From the NCBI RefSeq assembly GCF_900172295.1, contig NZ_FWFL01000003.1, forward strand, positions 248,001 through 312,000: a DNA stretch of 64,000 bases. Direction: 5' to 3'. The DNA comes from Roseovarius litorisediminis. Its GTDB lineage: Bacteria > Pseudomonadota > Alphaproteobacteria > Rhodobacterales > Rhodobacteraceae. Positions 1-8,582 of the stretch are shown piece after piece. Under the pieces are notes generated by a model. The model worked only from the letters and a program-made list of their open reading frames with translations, did no database searches and was not told the DNA's origin. Every line of letters starts with the position of its first letter. Positions within the stretch are counted from its first letter, which is position 1. The translations under genes and the position numbers were made by a program.

Positions 1-244
1 CGTAGAAGCTTGGAGACGGCCCGTGGGCATCGCCTCCCATACCGCGTCCGAGGTCGGAGACCAGCGTGAAGTTGCCCTGCCGGATGTTGCAGGCAAGGCC
101 ATCCTGGATTATTCCGGTTGTGGAAGTGATGCTGCGGGCGAGGTCGGGGTCCGCTTTCATCCGATCCACAGCCTTGGCCTGCGCCGTTCGAATGCGGATG
201 TCGCGGTCGGTGTCTTCAGTATTGGCAGGCATCAGATTTTCCAT
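1..244 (-). CDS. OsmC family protein, N-terminal part (runs off the window)
   Basis: An open frame reads leftward from an ATG at 242-244 to the window edge, giving about 81 residues. An AAAGGAG ribosome-binding site lies a few bases upstream of the ATG. The visible end contains a GMGGDAHGPSPS stretch, typical of the segment before the first catalytic cysteine in OsmC-like peroxide-reducing proteins; the cysteines themselves lie outside the window. OsmC proteins use a cysteine pair to reduce organic hydroperoxides or act on small thiols. It follows the monooxygenase gene by 13 bases on the same strand, so it is probably the last visible gene of that operon. It is distinct from the complete OsmC gene at 1532-2095. 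Confidence 0.75.
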   Translation of the reverse strand, partial: MENLMPANTEDTDRDIRIRTAQAKAVDRMKADPDLARSITSTTGIIQDGLACNIRQGNFTLVSDLGRGMGGDAHGPSPSFY

Positions 245-257
245 CAGTTTCACTCCT

Positions 258-1499
258 TTAAGCCGCGATTGTCTGGCGGCAACTGTCTACAAGATGAGTC
301 GTGAGGTCACGGGCATCGTCGCCCGCACCGTCGATAAAGGTGGATTTGCGGCGGCGCAGGAACGGCAGCCCCATAACGTAGAGGCCCCGGCAGACCACAC
401 CGCCCTGATGCTGGATGTGCCCCTTGCGGTCGAAGACCGGGAGATCGATCCAGCTGTGGTCGGGGCGGAAACCCGTTGCCCAGACAACGGCGCCAAATCC
501 TTCGCGGACGAGATCGATTGACAGGCGCGGGGCCGTCGGAATGCGTGTACGTGGCAACTTGTAGGACGGGTCCACGAAAGGCTGCAGTCCGGCTTCGGTC
601 GCCCAAGTGTCGAATCCGTTCAACAGGCGATCCATTTTCAGATCCGCCGCTGCACAGACGTTGGACAGGGAGCCCGAGAACAAAGCAGCGCCATCGCGGA
701 TGGCGACCATGCGGCCGACCAGTTCGATGCCGATGTCCTGAAGCGCATTCAGGTCCAGCGGGTTGCCTCTGGCTTCACCGGTCAATTGCAGTGACGGCAG
801 GCGGCGCTGACGGTCGAGATCTTCGACCTGATCAAAGCGTTCGCTCCAGCGGCCGGTGATTTTCATCCAGGTCAGGATGTCGGCGTCGCGAAAAATTCGC
901 GGCACGCGCACATGTTCTCCGACGGCCAGCGTTACCTCGCGCCCGCTTGATTGAATCTCGCGGGCAATCTGCGTGCCCGAGGCAGATGCCCCGACCACTA
1001 GGATCTTCCCCGGTGGCAGATCGCCCGGACGCTTGTAATCCAGCGGTGTAAATTGAGCGATATCGCCGGGCAGGTCGGCGGCGAAACCCGGGCGGCTGGC
1101 GAGGGTTGCGGCGCCGGTGGCCACAACGACACACTCGCAATCGATGGCGCCTTGGTCGGTCTGAACTCGGTAGCCTTTCAAGAACGGCGCGATCCGCAGG
1201 ACCGAGGTTTCGGTCATCACCGGCGCATTCGTTGCGCGGGCATAGTTTTTGAAACGGATGATCAGTTCGGCAACGGACATATAGCCATCGCGGTCGTGGC
1301 CAGCGTACATGGCCCCTGGCAGGCCATTCATCCAGTTCGGAGTCAGCAGGCGCAGGCTTTCCCAGCGTTCAGTGCGCCAGCTGTTGGCGACCTTGCCGCG
1401 CTCGAGGATCACGTGATCCACGCCGCGCGCGGCAAGCTCTCGGCTCATGGCGAGCCCGGACTGGCCGGCGCCGACAATGACGGTCGTTGTTCTTTTCAT
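258..1499 (-). CDS. FAD/NAD(P)-binding flavoprotein monooxygenase (CzcO-like)
   Basis: The 413-residue protein has the two dinucleotide-binding motifs of flavin monooxygenases: VGAGQSG near residues 9-15 for FAD and VVGASASG near residue 170 for NAD(P)H. A late WATGFRPD motif, typical of this superfamily, follows near residue 340. Such enzymes oxygenate nitrogen, sulfur or carbonyl groups of small molecules, but the substrate cannot be read from sequence. The start is supported by AAAGGAG upstream. It lies 32 bases after one OsmC gene and 13 bases before another, with a methyltransferase further upstream. That setting suggests metabolism or detoxification of a thiol, peroxide or other reactive small molecule; this is inference from neighbours only. 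Confidence 0.8.
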   Translation of the reverse strand: MKRTTTVIVGAGQSGLAMSRELAARGVDHVILERGKVANSWRTERWESLRLLTPNWMNGLPGAMYAGHDRDGYMSVAELIIRFKNYARATNAPVMTETSVLRIAPFLKGYRVQTDQGAIDCECVVVATGAATLASRPGFAADLPGDIAQFTPLDYKRPGDLPPGKILVVGASASGTQIAREIQSSGREVTLAVGEHVRVPRIFRDADILTWMKITGRWSERFDQVEDLDRQRRLPSLQLTGEARGNPLDLNALQDIGIELVGRMVAIRDGAALFSGSLSNVCAAADLKMDRLLNGFDTWATEAGLQPFVDPSYKLPRTRIPTAPRLSIDLVREGFGAVVWATGFRPDHSWIDLPVFDRKGHIQHQGGVVCRGLYVMGLPFLRRRKSTFIDGAGDDARDLTTHLVDSCRQTIAA

Positions 1500-1531
1500 G
1501 ACCCTCGCTCCTTTCGGGGTGGTCGGTCGCC

Positions 1532-2095
1532 TCAGGCGACCGACACATGCACGTTGGTGGGGTTGGTCAGGATGTCGAATACCGCCGAGCGTTTCTGCGA
1601 CTGGGACACCAGCGCCGCGATATCTTCGGCTGATGCATCGGCGTCGATATCGAAGGTGGCGCGGATGGCCGAGAAGCCGTTGCGGATATCCGGGTCCATG
1701 CCCAGAATGCCACGCACGTCGACATCACCTTCGACGATCACGTTGACCGAGTTCAGCTGGATGCCACGGTGCTGGGCGACCGAGGCAACACCACCTGTCA
1801 GGCAGCTTGCCAGGGCGGCGAGCACGATTTCCGGCGGGGTCGGGGCACGGTCGGCGGCGTGGAAGACCTCCGGATGATCGGACTCGATTGTATAGGTCTT
1901 CTTGCGTGCGTGTTCCTGGCCCAGCCCGAAGTATCCATTCAGGTTGTTCGTGCTGTAGGTTCCTTCGATCCAGCTGCAATCACTGCGAAAGGTGAACGCT
2001 GCGGCTTCGGGCATCTGCTCGAATGCGCCGCGTGCGCCCATCAGGGCTTCGGTGTCGACGCCATTGTTGGCTTTTATCTCGGTGTGAACTGTCAT
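1532..2095 (-). CDS. OsmC family protein
   Basis: The 187-residue protein carries the OsmC fold signature: an APTPPEIVLAALASCLTGG segment near residues 85-105 with one reactive cysteine. The second cysteine of classical OsmC/Ohr proteins is not evident: the region around NVIVEGDVDVRG that follows has none, and the protein's other cysteine (DCSWIEG, near residue 40) is N-terminal. It may therefore be a thiol-dependent OsmC variant rather than a classical two-cysteine Ohr. AAAGGAACCC precedes the ATG. It sits between the methyltransferase (246 bases upstream) and the monooxygenase (32 bases downstream), all on the minus strand. Family assignment is secure; substrate unknown. Confidence 0.8.
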   Translation of the reverse strand: MTVHTEIKANNGVDTEALMGARGAFEQMPEAAAFTFRSDCSWIEGTYSTNNLNGYFGLGQEHARKKTYTIESDHPEVFHAADRAPTPPEIVLAALASCLTGGVASVAQHRGIQLNSVNVIVEGDVDVRGILGMDPDIRNGFSAIRATFDIDADASAEDIAALVSQSQKRSAVFDILTNPTNVHVSVA

Positions 2096-2341
2096 TTTGG
2101 GTTCCTTTCAGTTTCATATTTGGTTGGTTGGTTGATGCACTGATGCGCCCCGGGGTCTTCTTGAAAGGGGCAGCGCGCTGAAGCCCGGCGGCCTGCGTTA
2201 CTCGTTACGGTTACTGGTTAAGGCGGTTCTCCGGCGGATCCATTTAGTTGATCTCGGACGGACCAGGGCCGTGGATCCGCAGATCGTCTCGGTGCAGGCC
2301 CAAGCGAACTGCCTTCGGCGATCCTGCCCTGCTGGTGGCGC
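2096..2341. other. Intergenic region between methyltransferase and OsmC genes
   Basis: No convincing gene was found in these 246 bases. Closely spaced GTTAC repeats occur at about 2197-2214. The gap is large for an operon, so the OsmC, monooxygenase and OsmC genes may have their own promoter here, but no clear promoter could be defined by eye. Confidence 0.4.
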
Positions 2342-3235
2342 CTAGGAGGCGGATCTTGGGTTGCGGCCCGTGATCAGCCAGGAGGAGCTGTCCATCCAAA
2401 GCCCACCTTCGCGTTCGATGACGCCCTCGAAGAGTTTGGACAGGGCCGCTTCGATTTCCGCGCGGCGTGTTTCTCCAAGAGCACCAGCCTCGCGGTAGGT
2501 TTCGCCTGCCGGTCCGACGGCCAGTTGGAAATTGACCGCATCCTCGACATCGCGGCCCACGTTGACCTTGGCGTCGATCCGACGAAACTCGATGTCGGCA
2601 AAGCCGGCGGCCTCCATCTGCATCCGGGTCACCTTCTCATCGGCCATCGAGAAAGGACCCGGGCCGCAGGTTTGCGCATCGGGGCCCGGCGGCGGCAAAA
2701 AGCGGCGCACTACGTCTCGGGCGTCGGACAGCCAGGGGTTATCCTCGCGCTGACGCCAGACAATATGCGCCATCCGCCCGCCAGGCTTGAGTGCCCTGCG
2801 CATCGTGCGCAGACCCGCTACGGGGTTCGTGAAGAACATCGTGCCGAACCGGGCGAACACAAAGTCATACTCTGCCTCGACGAGATCACGCTCGGCATCG
2901 CGATTTTCGAAACGCAAGTTCGGGAGGAACATTTTCTCAGAACGGCTGCGGGCGATGTCCAGAAAGGCATCGCAACAATCAACGCCAAGAACTTTGCCGT
3001 TTGTACCGACCCGGCCGACCAGTTCGATCGCGGTGTCACCGAAGCCACAACCGACATCCAGCGCATGATCGCCGGCGCGGACATCCAGCAGAGGCATGAC
3101 CGCTTCGCTGTGACGCGACAGACCGCCTTCTATGATGTGGCGGTATTTGACGAATTTCGGGGCGAGCGTTTGGTTCCAGAACTGGACGAGGGCATTCGCC
3201 TGCTCTACGTTAATTTGCTTTACATGCGTGTTCAT
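2342..3235 (-). CDS. Class I SAM-dependent methyltransferase
   Basis: The 297-residue protein has the S-adenosylmethionine-binding motif I DVGCGFG at residues 60-66 in a Rossmann-type methyltransferase core. A later LKPGGRMAHIVWRQ segment is typical of UbiE/MenG-like enzymes. The acceptor substrate is unknown. The start has an AGGAG site a few bases upstream. The gene is divergent from the regulator at 3362, and the shared upstream region carries phased TGAG repeats, so the methyltransferase is a likely target of that regulator. That link is inferred. Confidence 0.8.
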   Translation of the reverse strand: MNTHVKQINVEQANALVQFWNQTLAPKFVKYRHIIEGGLSRHSEAVMPLLDVRAGDHALDVGCGFGDTAIELVGRVGTNGKVLGVDCCDAFLDIARSRSEKMFLPNLRFENRDAERDLVEAEYDFVFARFGTMFFTNPVAGLRTMRRALKPGGRMAHIVWRQREDNPWLSDARDVVRRFLPPPGPDAQTCGPGPFSMADEKVTRMQMEAAGFADIEFRRIDAKVNVGRDVEDAVNFQLAVGPAGETYREAGALGETRRAEIEAALSKLFEGVIEREGGLWMDSSSWLITGRNPRSAS

Positions 3236-3305
3236 CTCGGTCTCCTGTGTGTAGCCTCGTTGTGCGGTGCTGAAGAAAGGATACGGATACCGACGCGGGC
3301 AAGCT

Positions 3306-3349
3306 TGAGCGGGGTCTGAGTATTTCTTGAGGATATTCTGAGAATTTCG
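3306..3349 (+). promoter_or_regulatory. Four TGAG direct repeats in 11-bp phase (probable operator)
   Basis: TGAG occurs at 3306, 3317, 3328 and 3339, exactly 11 bp apart. The last three units resemble each other over their whole length (CTGAGTATTTC, TTGAGGATATT, CTGAGAATTTC). OmpR/PhoB-type winged helices commonly bind direct repeats with a period near 11 bp, one DNA turn. The gene starting at 3362 encodes such a domain, so this is a likely self-operator that could also activate the divergent methyltransferase gene. Confidence 0.55.
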
Positions 3350-3361
3350 GGGTTAGGACAC

Positions 3362-4927
3362 TTGGAATACAGGTTTGATGAATTCTTGGTTCAGATCGAC
3401 CATGGCGAACTGTGCCTCGGGGCCGAGCCGGTTGCGATCGAGCCGCTTGCGTTCTCCTTGCTGGTCCATCTGATCGAAAATGCCGGGAGGCTGGTAACCA
3501 AAGACGAACTTGTCGAGAAGGTCTGGGAAAGACGCTTCATCTCCGACGCTGCAATTTCGACCGTTGTGAAATCGGTGCGGCGTGCGTTGGGGGATGATGG
3601 AACAACCCAGAAATACGTCAAAACGGTGCGTGGGCGCGGTTTTCGGTTCGTCGGGAGGGTAACGATGCAAGTTCCCGGGGTCGCAGCAAACTACAAAGAC
3701 ACACAGCCCGAGCCTGAGATGGACCGCAAGGGGCAGGCTCCCACATTGGCGATCTTGCCCTTCAACCTGATCGGCGATGCAGAAAACCGGGGCGCCATTG
3801 CCGACGGCCTGCCCGCCGAACTGATCACAACGCTTTCTCGCCTGCGCTGGTTGAAGGTTATTGCGCGCGGATCAAGCTTTCGCTTCCATGGCCCCGATAT
3901 AGACATCGAACAAGTTCGTGTGGCACTCGGAGCGACCTATGTGCTGACCGGCGAGATCGAAATTTTCGGGCCGCGTGCTGCTGTGAACCTCGAACTGGTA
4001 GACTGCCGTTCAGCGCGGATTGTCTGGGCTGATCGGCTCTCTGGACCGCTTGCTGACGTACATCAATTACGCGAAGAGATCTCTATCCGCGTCATTTCCA
4101 TGCTTGAACAGCATATACCGCAGCATGAAGCACAGCTCGCTCGGACGCGGAACCCGGCCTTGCTGGATGCCTGGGCGTTTTATCATACTGGTCTTCAGCA
4201 TATGTATCGGTTCAACAAGGCAGACAATGCCCTTGCTGACGGGTATTTCCGTCGCGCATTGGAGCTGGATCAGGATTTCGCACGTGCTTACGGCGCCTTG
4301 TCCTTCACAAGTTTTCAGTCGGCGTTTCTGCGCTATGAAGGAGACCGGGGCATCGCCATAGAAGCAGCCCGCAGACATGCGCTCCGTGGCATGGAACTCG
4401 ACCCGCTGGACCCGTTCATAAATTACAATCTGGGGCGGTCCTATTGGCTTGAGGGAGCCCCGCAAGCCGGTTTCGGGTGGCTCGAACAGGCGACGGTCCT
4501 CAGCCCGAATTTCGCCCATGGCCTTTATTCGCGCGGATGGGCAGAGATCATGGCCGGAGATGGGGCAGCGGCTCTTGAGCATATCTCGCGTGCGGTAGAT
4601 CTCAGTCCGATTGATCCGTTGCTTTATGCGATGTTTTCAGCAAAGGGCCTTGCCTATCTCCATACCGGTGAATTTGATCAAGCCGCCATCTGGGCCGAGC
4701 GCGGCGCTCGCAAACCCGGGGCACATTTCCTGATCAAGGCCATATCTGCGGCGGCCTGGCAGATTGCTGGGCAACATGACAAGGCTGTATTTTGGCGCGA
4801 TCAAAGCCTGGCAGCCCGACCGGAAACTTCCTCTGCCATGTTTTTTTCGGCATTTCCTTTCAGGGATGAAGAGACACGCGAGAGATTGCGCGACGCTTTG
4901 CTTCGCCTTGGTTTTCCGGAACAGTGA
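3362..4927 (+). CDS. Winged-helix (CadC/OmpR-type) transcriptional regulator with TolB-like and TPR domains
   Basis: The 521-residue protein starts at a TTG preceded by TTAGGA. Residues 1-95 form an OmpR/PhoB-type winged helix ending in the KYVKTVRGRGFRFVG wing. A PTLAILPFNLIGD segment near residue 130 opens a TolB-N/adenylate-cyclase-associated domain reaching to about 255. TPR-like helical repeats fill the rest. There is no receiver domain and no clear membrane helix, so it is a one-component regulator whose signal probably enters through the C-terminal half. Phased TGAG repeats lie just upstream. The likely regulon is the divergent methyltransferase/OsmC/monooxygenase group, an inference from position. 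Confidence 0.82.
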   Translation: MEYRFDEFLVQIDHGELCLGAEPVAIEPLAFSLLVHLIENAGRLVTKDELVEKVWERRFISDAAISTVVKSVRRALGDDGTTQKYVKTVRGRGFRFVGRVTMQVPGVAANYKDTQPEPEMDRKGQAPTLAILPFNLIGDAENRGAIADGLPAELITTLSRLRWLKVIARGSSFRFHGPDIDIEQVRVALGATYVLTGEIEIFGPRAAVNLELVDCRSARIVWADRLSGPLADVHQLREEISIRVISMLEQHIPQHEAQLARTRNPALLDAWAFYHTGLQHMYRFNKADNALADGYFRRALELDQDFARAYGALSFTSFQSAFLRYEGDRGIAIEAARRHALRGMELDPLDPFINYNLGRSYWLEGAPQAGFGWLEQATVLSPNFAHGLYSRGWAEIMAGDGAAALEHISRAVDLSPIDPLLYAMFSAKGLAYLHTGEFDQAAIWAERGARKPGAHFLIKAISAAAWQIAGQHDKAVFWRDQSLAARPETSSAMFFSAFPFRDEETRERLRDALLRLGFPEQ

Positions 4928-5289
4928 CAGGTTTTGCGCGCACGTCGTGTCTTTCAAGAAAAGCACAAGACTTGCCCGTGTAGTGAACGATGCATCAGGT
5001 TTGCGCCGCTGCATGTGGTGTTAACTGGTCGCCGGGGGCGGACAGGTAAGAACCTTACAAGAACAGGCCTCTGGCGGGCGTTATTGCCAATGTGTGAACG
5101 TGGGCCATGGAACGAAAGCCGCAGATTATCGTACCTTCGCAAATGTCCCTTCCCCCCAACGTCAAAGAACAGATGATTTCAAAAAGCCATTTTCTAACAG
5201 TATCTTAGCGCCCGAGCTACCGGGCGTATTGCAAAAAACTTGCTTTCACAGATCGGTTCCGACCCGTTTTTTATCAATGATGTTCGTGT
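4928..5289. other. Convergent intergenic region, no gene recognised
   Basis: These 362 bases separate the ends of two convergent genes. Short open frames exist but lack ribosome-binding sites and recognisable protein character. No strong terminator hairpin with a T tract was identified. Confidence 0.45.
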
Positions 5290-6630
5290 TCAGCGGTCCC
5301 GGGACAAGTTGGGCAGCCTGAGAGACGCTTCAAATCCCGACTCTTGTCCGGTGCGAGGAGATGTCAGGACAAGCGGGCTTCCGATGCGCTCTGCGATCGC
5401 TGCGACAATAGCGAGCCCAAGGCCGCTGCCATCTGCATTTGATCCGGCACGTTCGAAGCGGGCTGTCAGTCGGCCTAGTGCCTCGGGGCTTACGACAGGT
5501 CCTTCGTTGGATACGCTCAAGACTCCGTTTGCCGATAAAGCTACTTCGACGGGATCGGTTTCCGAGCCGTGTCGCAGGGCATTCTCTACCAGGTTCCGGC
5601 AAAGAATTCCGAAAGCGTCCGGATCAAGGTCCGACATCACGGGTCCATACGGAAGCGTCAAGACGATGCGGTCCGGCGCGGTCGTACGCCCGATATCCTC
5701 GATCACGATTTCAGCCACGGTCCGCAGATCCAACGCCTGATCCAACCTTAGGCGGCCGCCCTCGGCCCGGGCCAATTGCATGAGGCGTTCGGACAGGCGG
5801 GTCAACCGTTTCAGCGTCGCTTCGATATCAGCCGCCCGAGCCGATGCCGCCGGGTCGTTGGTCTCTGACTGCAAACGCTGCGCTTGTGCGATGGCTCCGG
5901 CGAGTGGCGTTCGTAACTCGTGGGCGGCATTGGCGGCAAAACTCCGCTCGGCATCGAAGGCGCCTTTCAGGCGCTCCAGCAAGTGATTCAGCGTGACCGC
6001 CATTGGGGCGATCTCGGCAGGTACGTTGTCGGTCGGAACTGGTGACAGATCACGCGCATCGCGCAGTTCCAACCGTTCCCGAAATCGGCGAAGAGATCGA
6101 AAGCTTGCCCGAACGGCAAGAATAATCGCAAGCAAGGCAAACGGGATTACGACGAGAAGGGGCAGGCCAAGGCCCATCTGGATTGCTCGCGCGATCATCG
6201 CGCGGTGGTCCAAAGGCTCTGCAACCGTGATTCTGATACTGCCTTGCAACGCGTTTTCGTTGAACAGCCTGTGGGTTGCAGTCTGCCGAAAGCCCGGCCC
6301 GTCATAAGGTGGGAATACCTCCGGATCGGCAGCATGCGACTGCAAAAGGATGCGGCCCCGCGCGTCCCTTACAATGTAGGTAAAGAACTCCTCATGTTCC
6401 CGGATCACGCCGAGGCGTTGGGTTATGCCGTCATCATCACGCCCGACGATGTCCAAGACGGCCAGCGGCAGCAGTCGTTGCGCTGTTTCCTGCAAGGCAG
6501 AGTCAAATACCTCGTCCATTTCGTGCCGCAGGATCACGGCTGTCACCGAGGCGGCAGCAATCCAAAGAACCGTCAGCAGAATTCCGAGTAACAGACCAAG
6601 TCTTGCCTGAAGGCTGCGCGGCAACCTCAT
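5290..6630 (-). CDS. Two-component sensor histidine kinase
   Basis: The 446-residue membrane kinase has a transmembrane helix near residues 10-33, a periplasmic sensor region of about 115 residues, and a second helix near 153-173. A HAMP linker follows, then a HisKA domain with the phospho-acceptor in AAHELRTP (His237). The ATPase domain has NLVENALRHG and GSGLGLAI boxes. The layout is that of QseC/PmrB-like kinases. Its start overlaps the response regulator stop by 4 bases (ATGA). Divergence from the PepSY/cytochrome/DUF2271 genes suggests control of that redox locus; the stimulus cannot be read from sequence. Confidence 0.9.
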   Translation of the reverse strand: MRLPRSLQARLGLLLGILLTVLWIAAASVTAVILRHEMDEVFDSALQETAQRLLPLAVLDIVGRDDDGITQRLGVIREHEEFFTYIVRDARGRILLQSHAADPEVFPPYDGPGFRQTATHRLFNENALQGSIRITVAEPLDHRAMIARAIQMGLGLPLLVVIPFALLAIILAVRASFRSLRRFRERLELRDARDLSPVPTDNVPAEIAPMAVTLNHLLERLKGAFDAERSFAANAAHELRTPLAGAIAQAQRLQSETNDPAASARAADIEATLKRLTRLSERLMQLARAEGGRLRLDQALDLRTVAEIVIEDIGRTTAPDRIVLTLPYGPVMSDLDPDAFGILCRNLVENALRHGSETDPVEVALSANGVLSVSNEGPVVSPEALGRLTARFERAGSNADGSGLGLAIVAAIAERIGSPLVLTSPRTGQESGFEASLRLPNLSRDR

Positions 6631-7286
6631 GGCGCCCCCAGGCGATAGCCCATGCCGCGCTCGGTCTCGATTATGCCGCTCCCCAGCTTCTTGCGCAGCC
6701 GGCTGACATGCACCTCGATCGTGTTGCTCTCGATTTCGGAGTTGAAGGCATACAGCGTATCTTCGAGTTGTGCCTTGGACAGCAGTTGGCCGGGGCGCAA
6801 AAGGAAAGCTTCAAACAGGGCCCATTCTCGCGCCGTCAGCTGAATGGGCTTGCCTTCAAGGTGAATGCTGCGCGCAGCAAGGTCGATCTCGAGCGGGCCG
6901 TGGGCGATGATCGGGTTCGGATTGCCCGTATAGCGCCGGGCGACCGATCCGATCCGCGCGGAGAGTTCGGCAAGGTCGAAGGGCTTCACAAGGTAGTCGT
7001 CGGCACCCGCGTTCAGTCCTTCGATCCTGTCTGAAACCTGGTCGAGCGCGGTCAGGATGATGACGGGGGTCACGTCACCCCGGGCGCGCAGGCCTTTCAG
7101 AAAACCAATGCCGCGCCCATCTGGCAACATCAGATCCAGCAGAATCAGATCATAGGCCGCGCTGCGCACTGCATCGCCTGCAGCATCCAGACGCGTGACC
7201 CAGTCGACCGACTGCCCATCGCCAGCGATCTGGTCGCGCACTGCGGCGCCCAGAACCGTATCGTCCTCAATCAACAGGATGCGCAT
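6627..7286 (-). CDS. OmpR/PhoB-family response regulator
   Basis: Start chosen at the ATG opening MRILLIEDD, the usual first residues of a receiver domain, giving 219 residues. The receiver has the acidic pair at residues 8-9, the phospho-acceptor Asp51 in LLDLMLPD, and a conserved VKPF lysine near residue 102. A C-terminal winged helix follows, with an EVHVSRLRKKLG recognition segment. It is cotranscribed with the kinase that follows (4-base overlap). A GCTGACGC direct repeat with an 11-bp period sits in the divergent promoter at 7331-7349 and is a plausible binding site. Confidence 0.92.
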   Translation of the reverse strand: MRILLIEDDTVLGAAVRDQIAGDGQSVDWVTRLDAAGDAVRSAAYDLILLDLMLPDGRGIGFLKGLRARGDVTPVIILTALDQVSDRIEGLNAGADDYLVKPFDLAELSARIGSVARRYTGNPNPIIAHGPLEIDLAARSIHLEGKPIQLTAREWALFEAFLLRPGQLLSKAQLEDTLYAFNSEIESNTIEVHVSRLRKKLGSGIIETERGMGYRLGAP

Positions 7287-7330
7287 TTCTGTTCCGATTC
7301 CTTTTCCGACGGCCCTCCATGAACTGCATG

Positions 7331-7349
7331 GCTGACGCAAAGCTGACGC
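7331..7349 (+). promoter_or_regulatory. GCTGACGC direct repeat, 11-bp period (probable response-regulator operator)
   Basis: Two identical GCTGACGC octamers start at 7331 and 7342, separated by AAA. The spacing of one DNA turn suits a dimer of an OmpR-type regulator. The site lies between the divergent response regulator (start 7286) and the first PepSY gene (start 7432), so it could control both. Confidence 0.5.
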
Positions 7350-7431
7350 TGCCCGGTTCTGCACTTCAGGTTCCTGTCAGCTTCACCGCGCATAAATTGC
7401 ATCAAGTTGGCCGCAAGGAGGAGTTTGCCCC

Positions 7432-7749
7432 ATGAAGAAGACATTGACAATTCTGCGTTTTCTCGCGGTCTTTCCGGCCGGTGTCGCGCTGGCGGACGAC
7501 GATTGCTTTGTGCCGATGGCCGATTGGCAACCGCGGGATGCCGTTACCCGGCTGGCTGAGGAGAACGGTTGGTCGGTGCGCCGCATCAAGATCGACGATG
7601 GCTGCTACGAGATTGACGGACGCGACGCCGAGGGGCGCAGGATCGAAGTAACGGTCCATCCGGCCACCCTCGAAGTGATCGAGGTCGAATACGAGGACAA
7701 CGATGACGATTCTGCGCAAGGGAATCGCAAAGGACGCGGCGATGACTGA
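7432..7749 (+). CDS. Small secreted PepSY-domain protein (copy 1)
   Basis: The 105-residue protein begins with a hydrophobic export signal ending near ALA (residues 20-22). A single PepSY unit follows: WQPRDAVTRLAEENGW, a DDGCYEIDGRD strand pair, then an acidic tail. PepSY proteins of this size are periplasmic and often encoded next to two-component systems. GGAGGAG precedes the ATG. Its end overlaps the cytochrome gene start by 8 bases. It is a paralog of the protein at 8583-8960, sharing the DDDC leader junction, WQPRD and DDGCYEI. Two cysteines could form a disulfide. Exact role unknown. Confidence 0.8.
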   Translation: MKKTLTILRFLAVFPAGVALADDDCFVPMADWQPRDAVTRLAEENGWSVRRIKIDDGCYEIDGRDAEGRRIEVTVHPATLEVIEVEYEDNDDDSAQGNRKGRGDD

Positions 7750-8413
7750 AGCTACTACGCAAGAAGCACTGCGGATCGACAAGGAAAAATCTGCCAATGT
7801 GCGGGTCTGGGATCCGCTTGTGCGGACGTTCCACTGGGGTCTTGTTGCGGCTTTCGCAGTGGCTTGGTTGAGTGCGGAGGAGCTTGATACTGTTCACGAA
7901 ATCGCGGGCTATGTGGTTGCAGGTCTTGTCGCATTTCGCCTCGTCTGGGGCCTTGTCGGTAGTCGGTACGCGCGGTTTGCCCAGTTTTTAAGATCTCCCG
8001 GGGCGACTTTGTCCTATCTCCGCGACATGGTGCAAGGGAAGGAGCGGCGCTACCTCGGCCACAACCCGGCCGGCGCTGCCATGATCGTTGCGCTGCTTGT
8101 GACGCTTTCGGGCACGGCCTTCACGGGGTGGCTCTTGGAGGAACCCGACCGCGTGGCGATGCTGCCATCCGTGCCTGTCATCGTAGCGCCCGCTTGGGCC
8201 GACAATGATCGAGACGACCACGAGTATGGTCAGCGTGGCGAGGTGGACGGCCTTTTGAAGGAGGTCCACGAAGCGCTCGCGAGCCTGATGCTTCTGCTCG
8301 TCGCGTTGCATGTGGGTGGCGTTGTATTGGCATCCTTCCGACACCACGAAAACCTCGCCCGTGCCATGGTCACCGGAGGCAAGCGCGCGCCCGGTCCCGG
8401 CGATATCGCCTGA
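7742..8413 (+). CDS. Cytochrome b/b6-type membrane protein (Ni-hydrogenase b-type cytochrome family)
   Basis: Start placed at the ATG at 7742, behind AAAGGA, giving 223 residues. Several membrane helices carry candidate heme histidines: RTFHWG near residue 27, VHEIAGY near 50, ALHVGG near 190 and FRHHENL near 202. Short cytochromes of this family move electrons between the quinone pool or a cytoplasmic reductase and periplasmic partners. It is translationally coupled to the PepSY gene. With the DUF2271 protein and flavodoxin-reductase downstream, it probably serves a transmembrane electron path; the partner is inferred. Confidence 0.82.
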   Translation: MTEATTQEALRIDKEKSANVRVWDPLVRTFHWGLVAAFAVAWLSAEELDTVHEIAGYVVAGLVAFRLVWGLVGSRYARFAQFLRSPGATLSYLRDMVQGKERRYLGHNPAGAAMIVALLVTLSGTAFTGWLLEEPDRVAMLPSVPVIVAPAWADNDRDDHEYGQRGEVDGLLKEVHEALASLMLLLVALHVGGVVLASFRHHENLARAMVTGGKRAPGPGDIA

Positions 8414-8455
8414 CAGATCGAATCCCCAAGGCCGATCGTCCCTTCGGCCCAACCT

Positions 8456-8484
8456 GGCTCCGCCTTCATCGGTGGGGCCTTTTT
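8456..8484 (+). terminator. Rho-independent terminator after the cytochrome b gene
   Basis: GGCTCCGCC and GGTGGGGCC pair as a 9-bp stem with two G-U pairs around a TTCATC loop, followed by five T. It would end the first PepSY/cytochrome transcript before the second PepSY gene. Confidence 0.75.
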
Positions 8485-8582
8485 CTTTCTGACGGCGAGC
8501 TGAAGCGGAAATCGCTCTGCCGTCAGCAAGGCCTCAGGTCGGCTCTCCAGATTGGTCTCACCAGAAGAAAGGAAACCCAGTT

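Noticed and set aside
1053..1877. Long plus-strand frame of 274 codons across the monooxygenase and OsmC genes
   Set aside because: It is antisense to two well-supported genes, has no recognisable domains and no ribosome-binding site.
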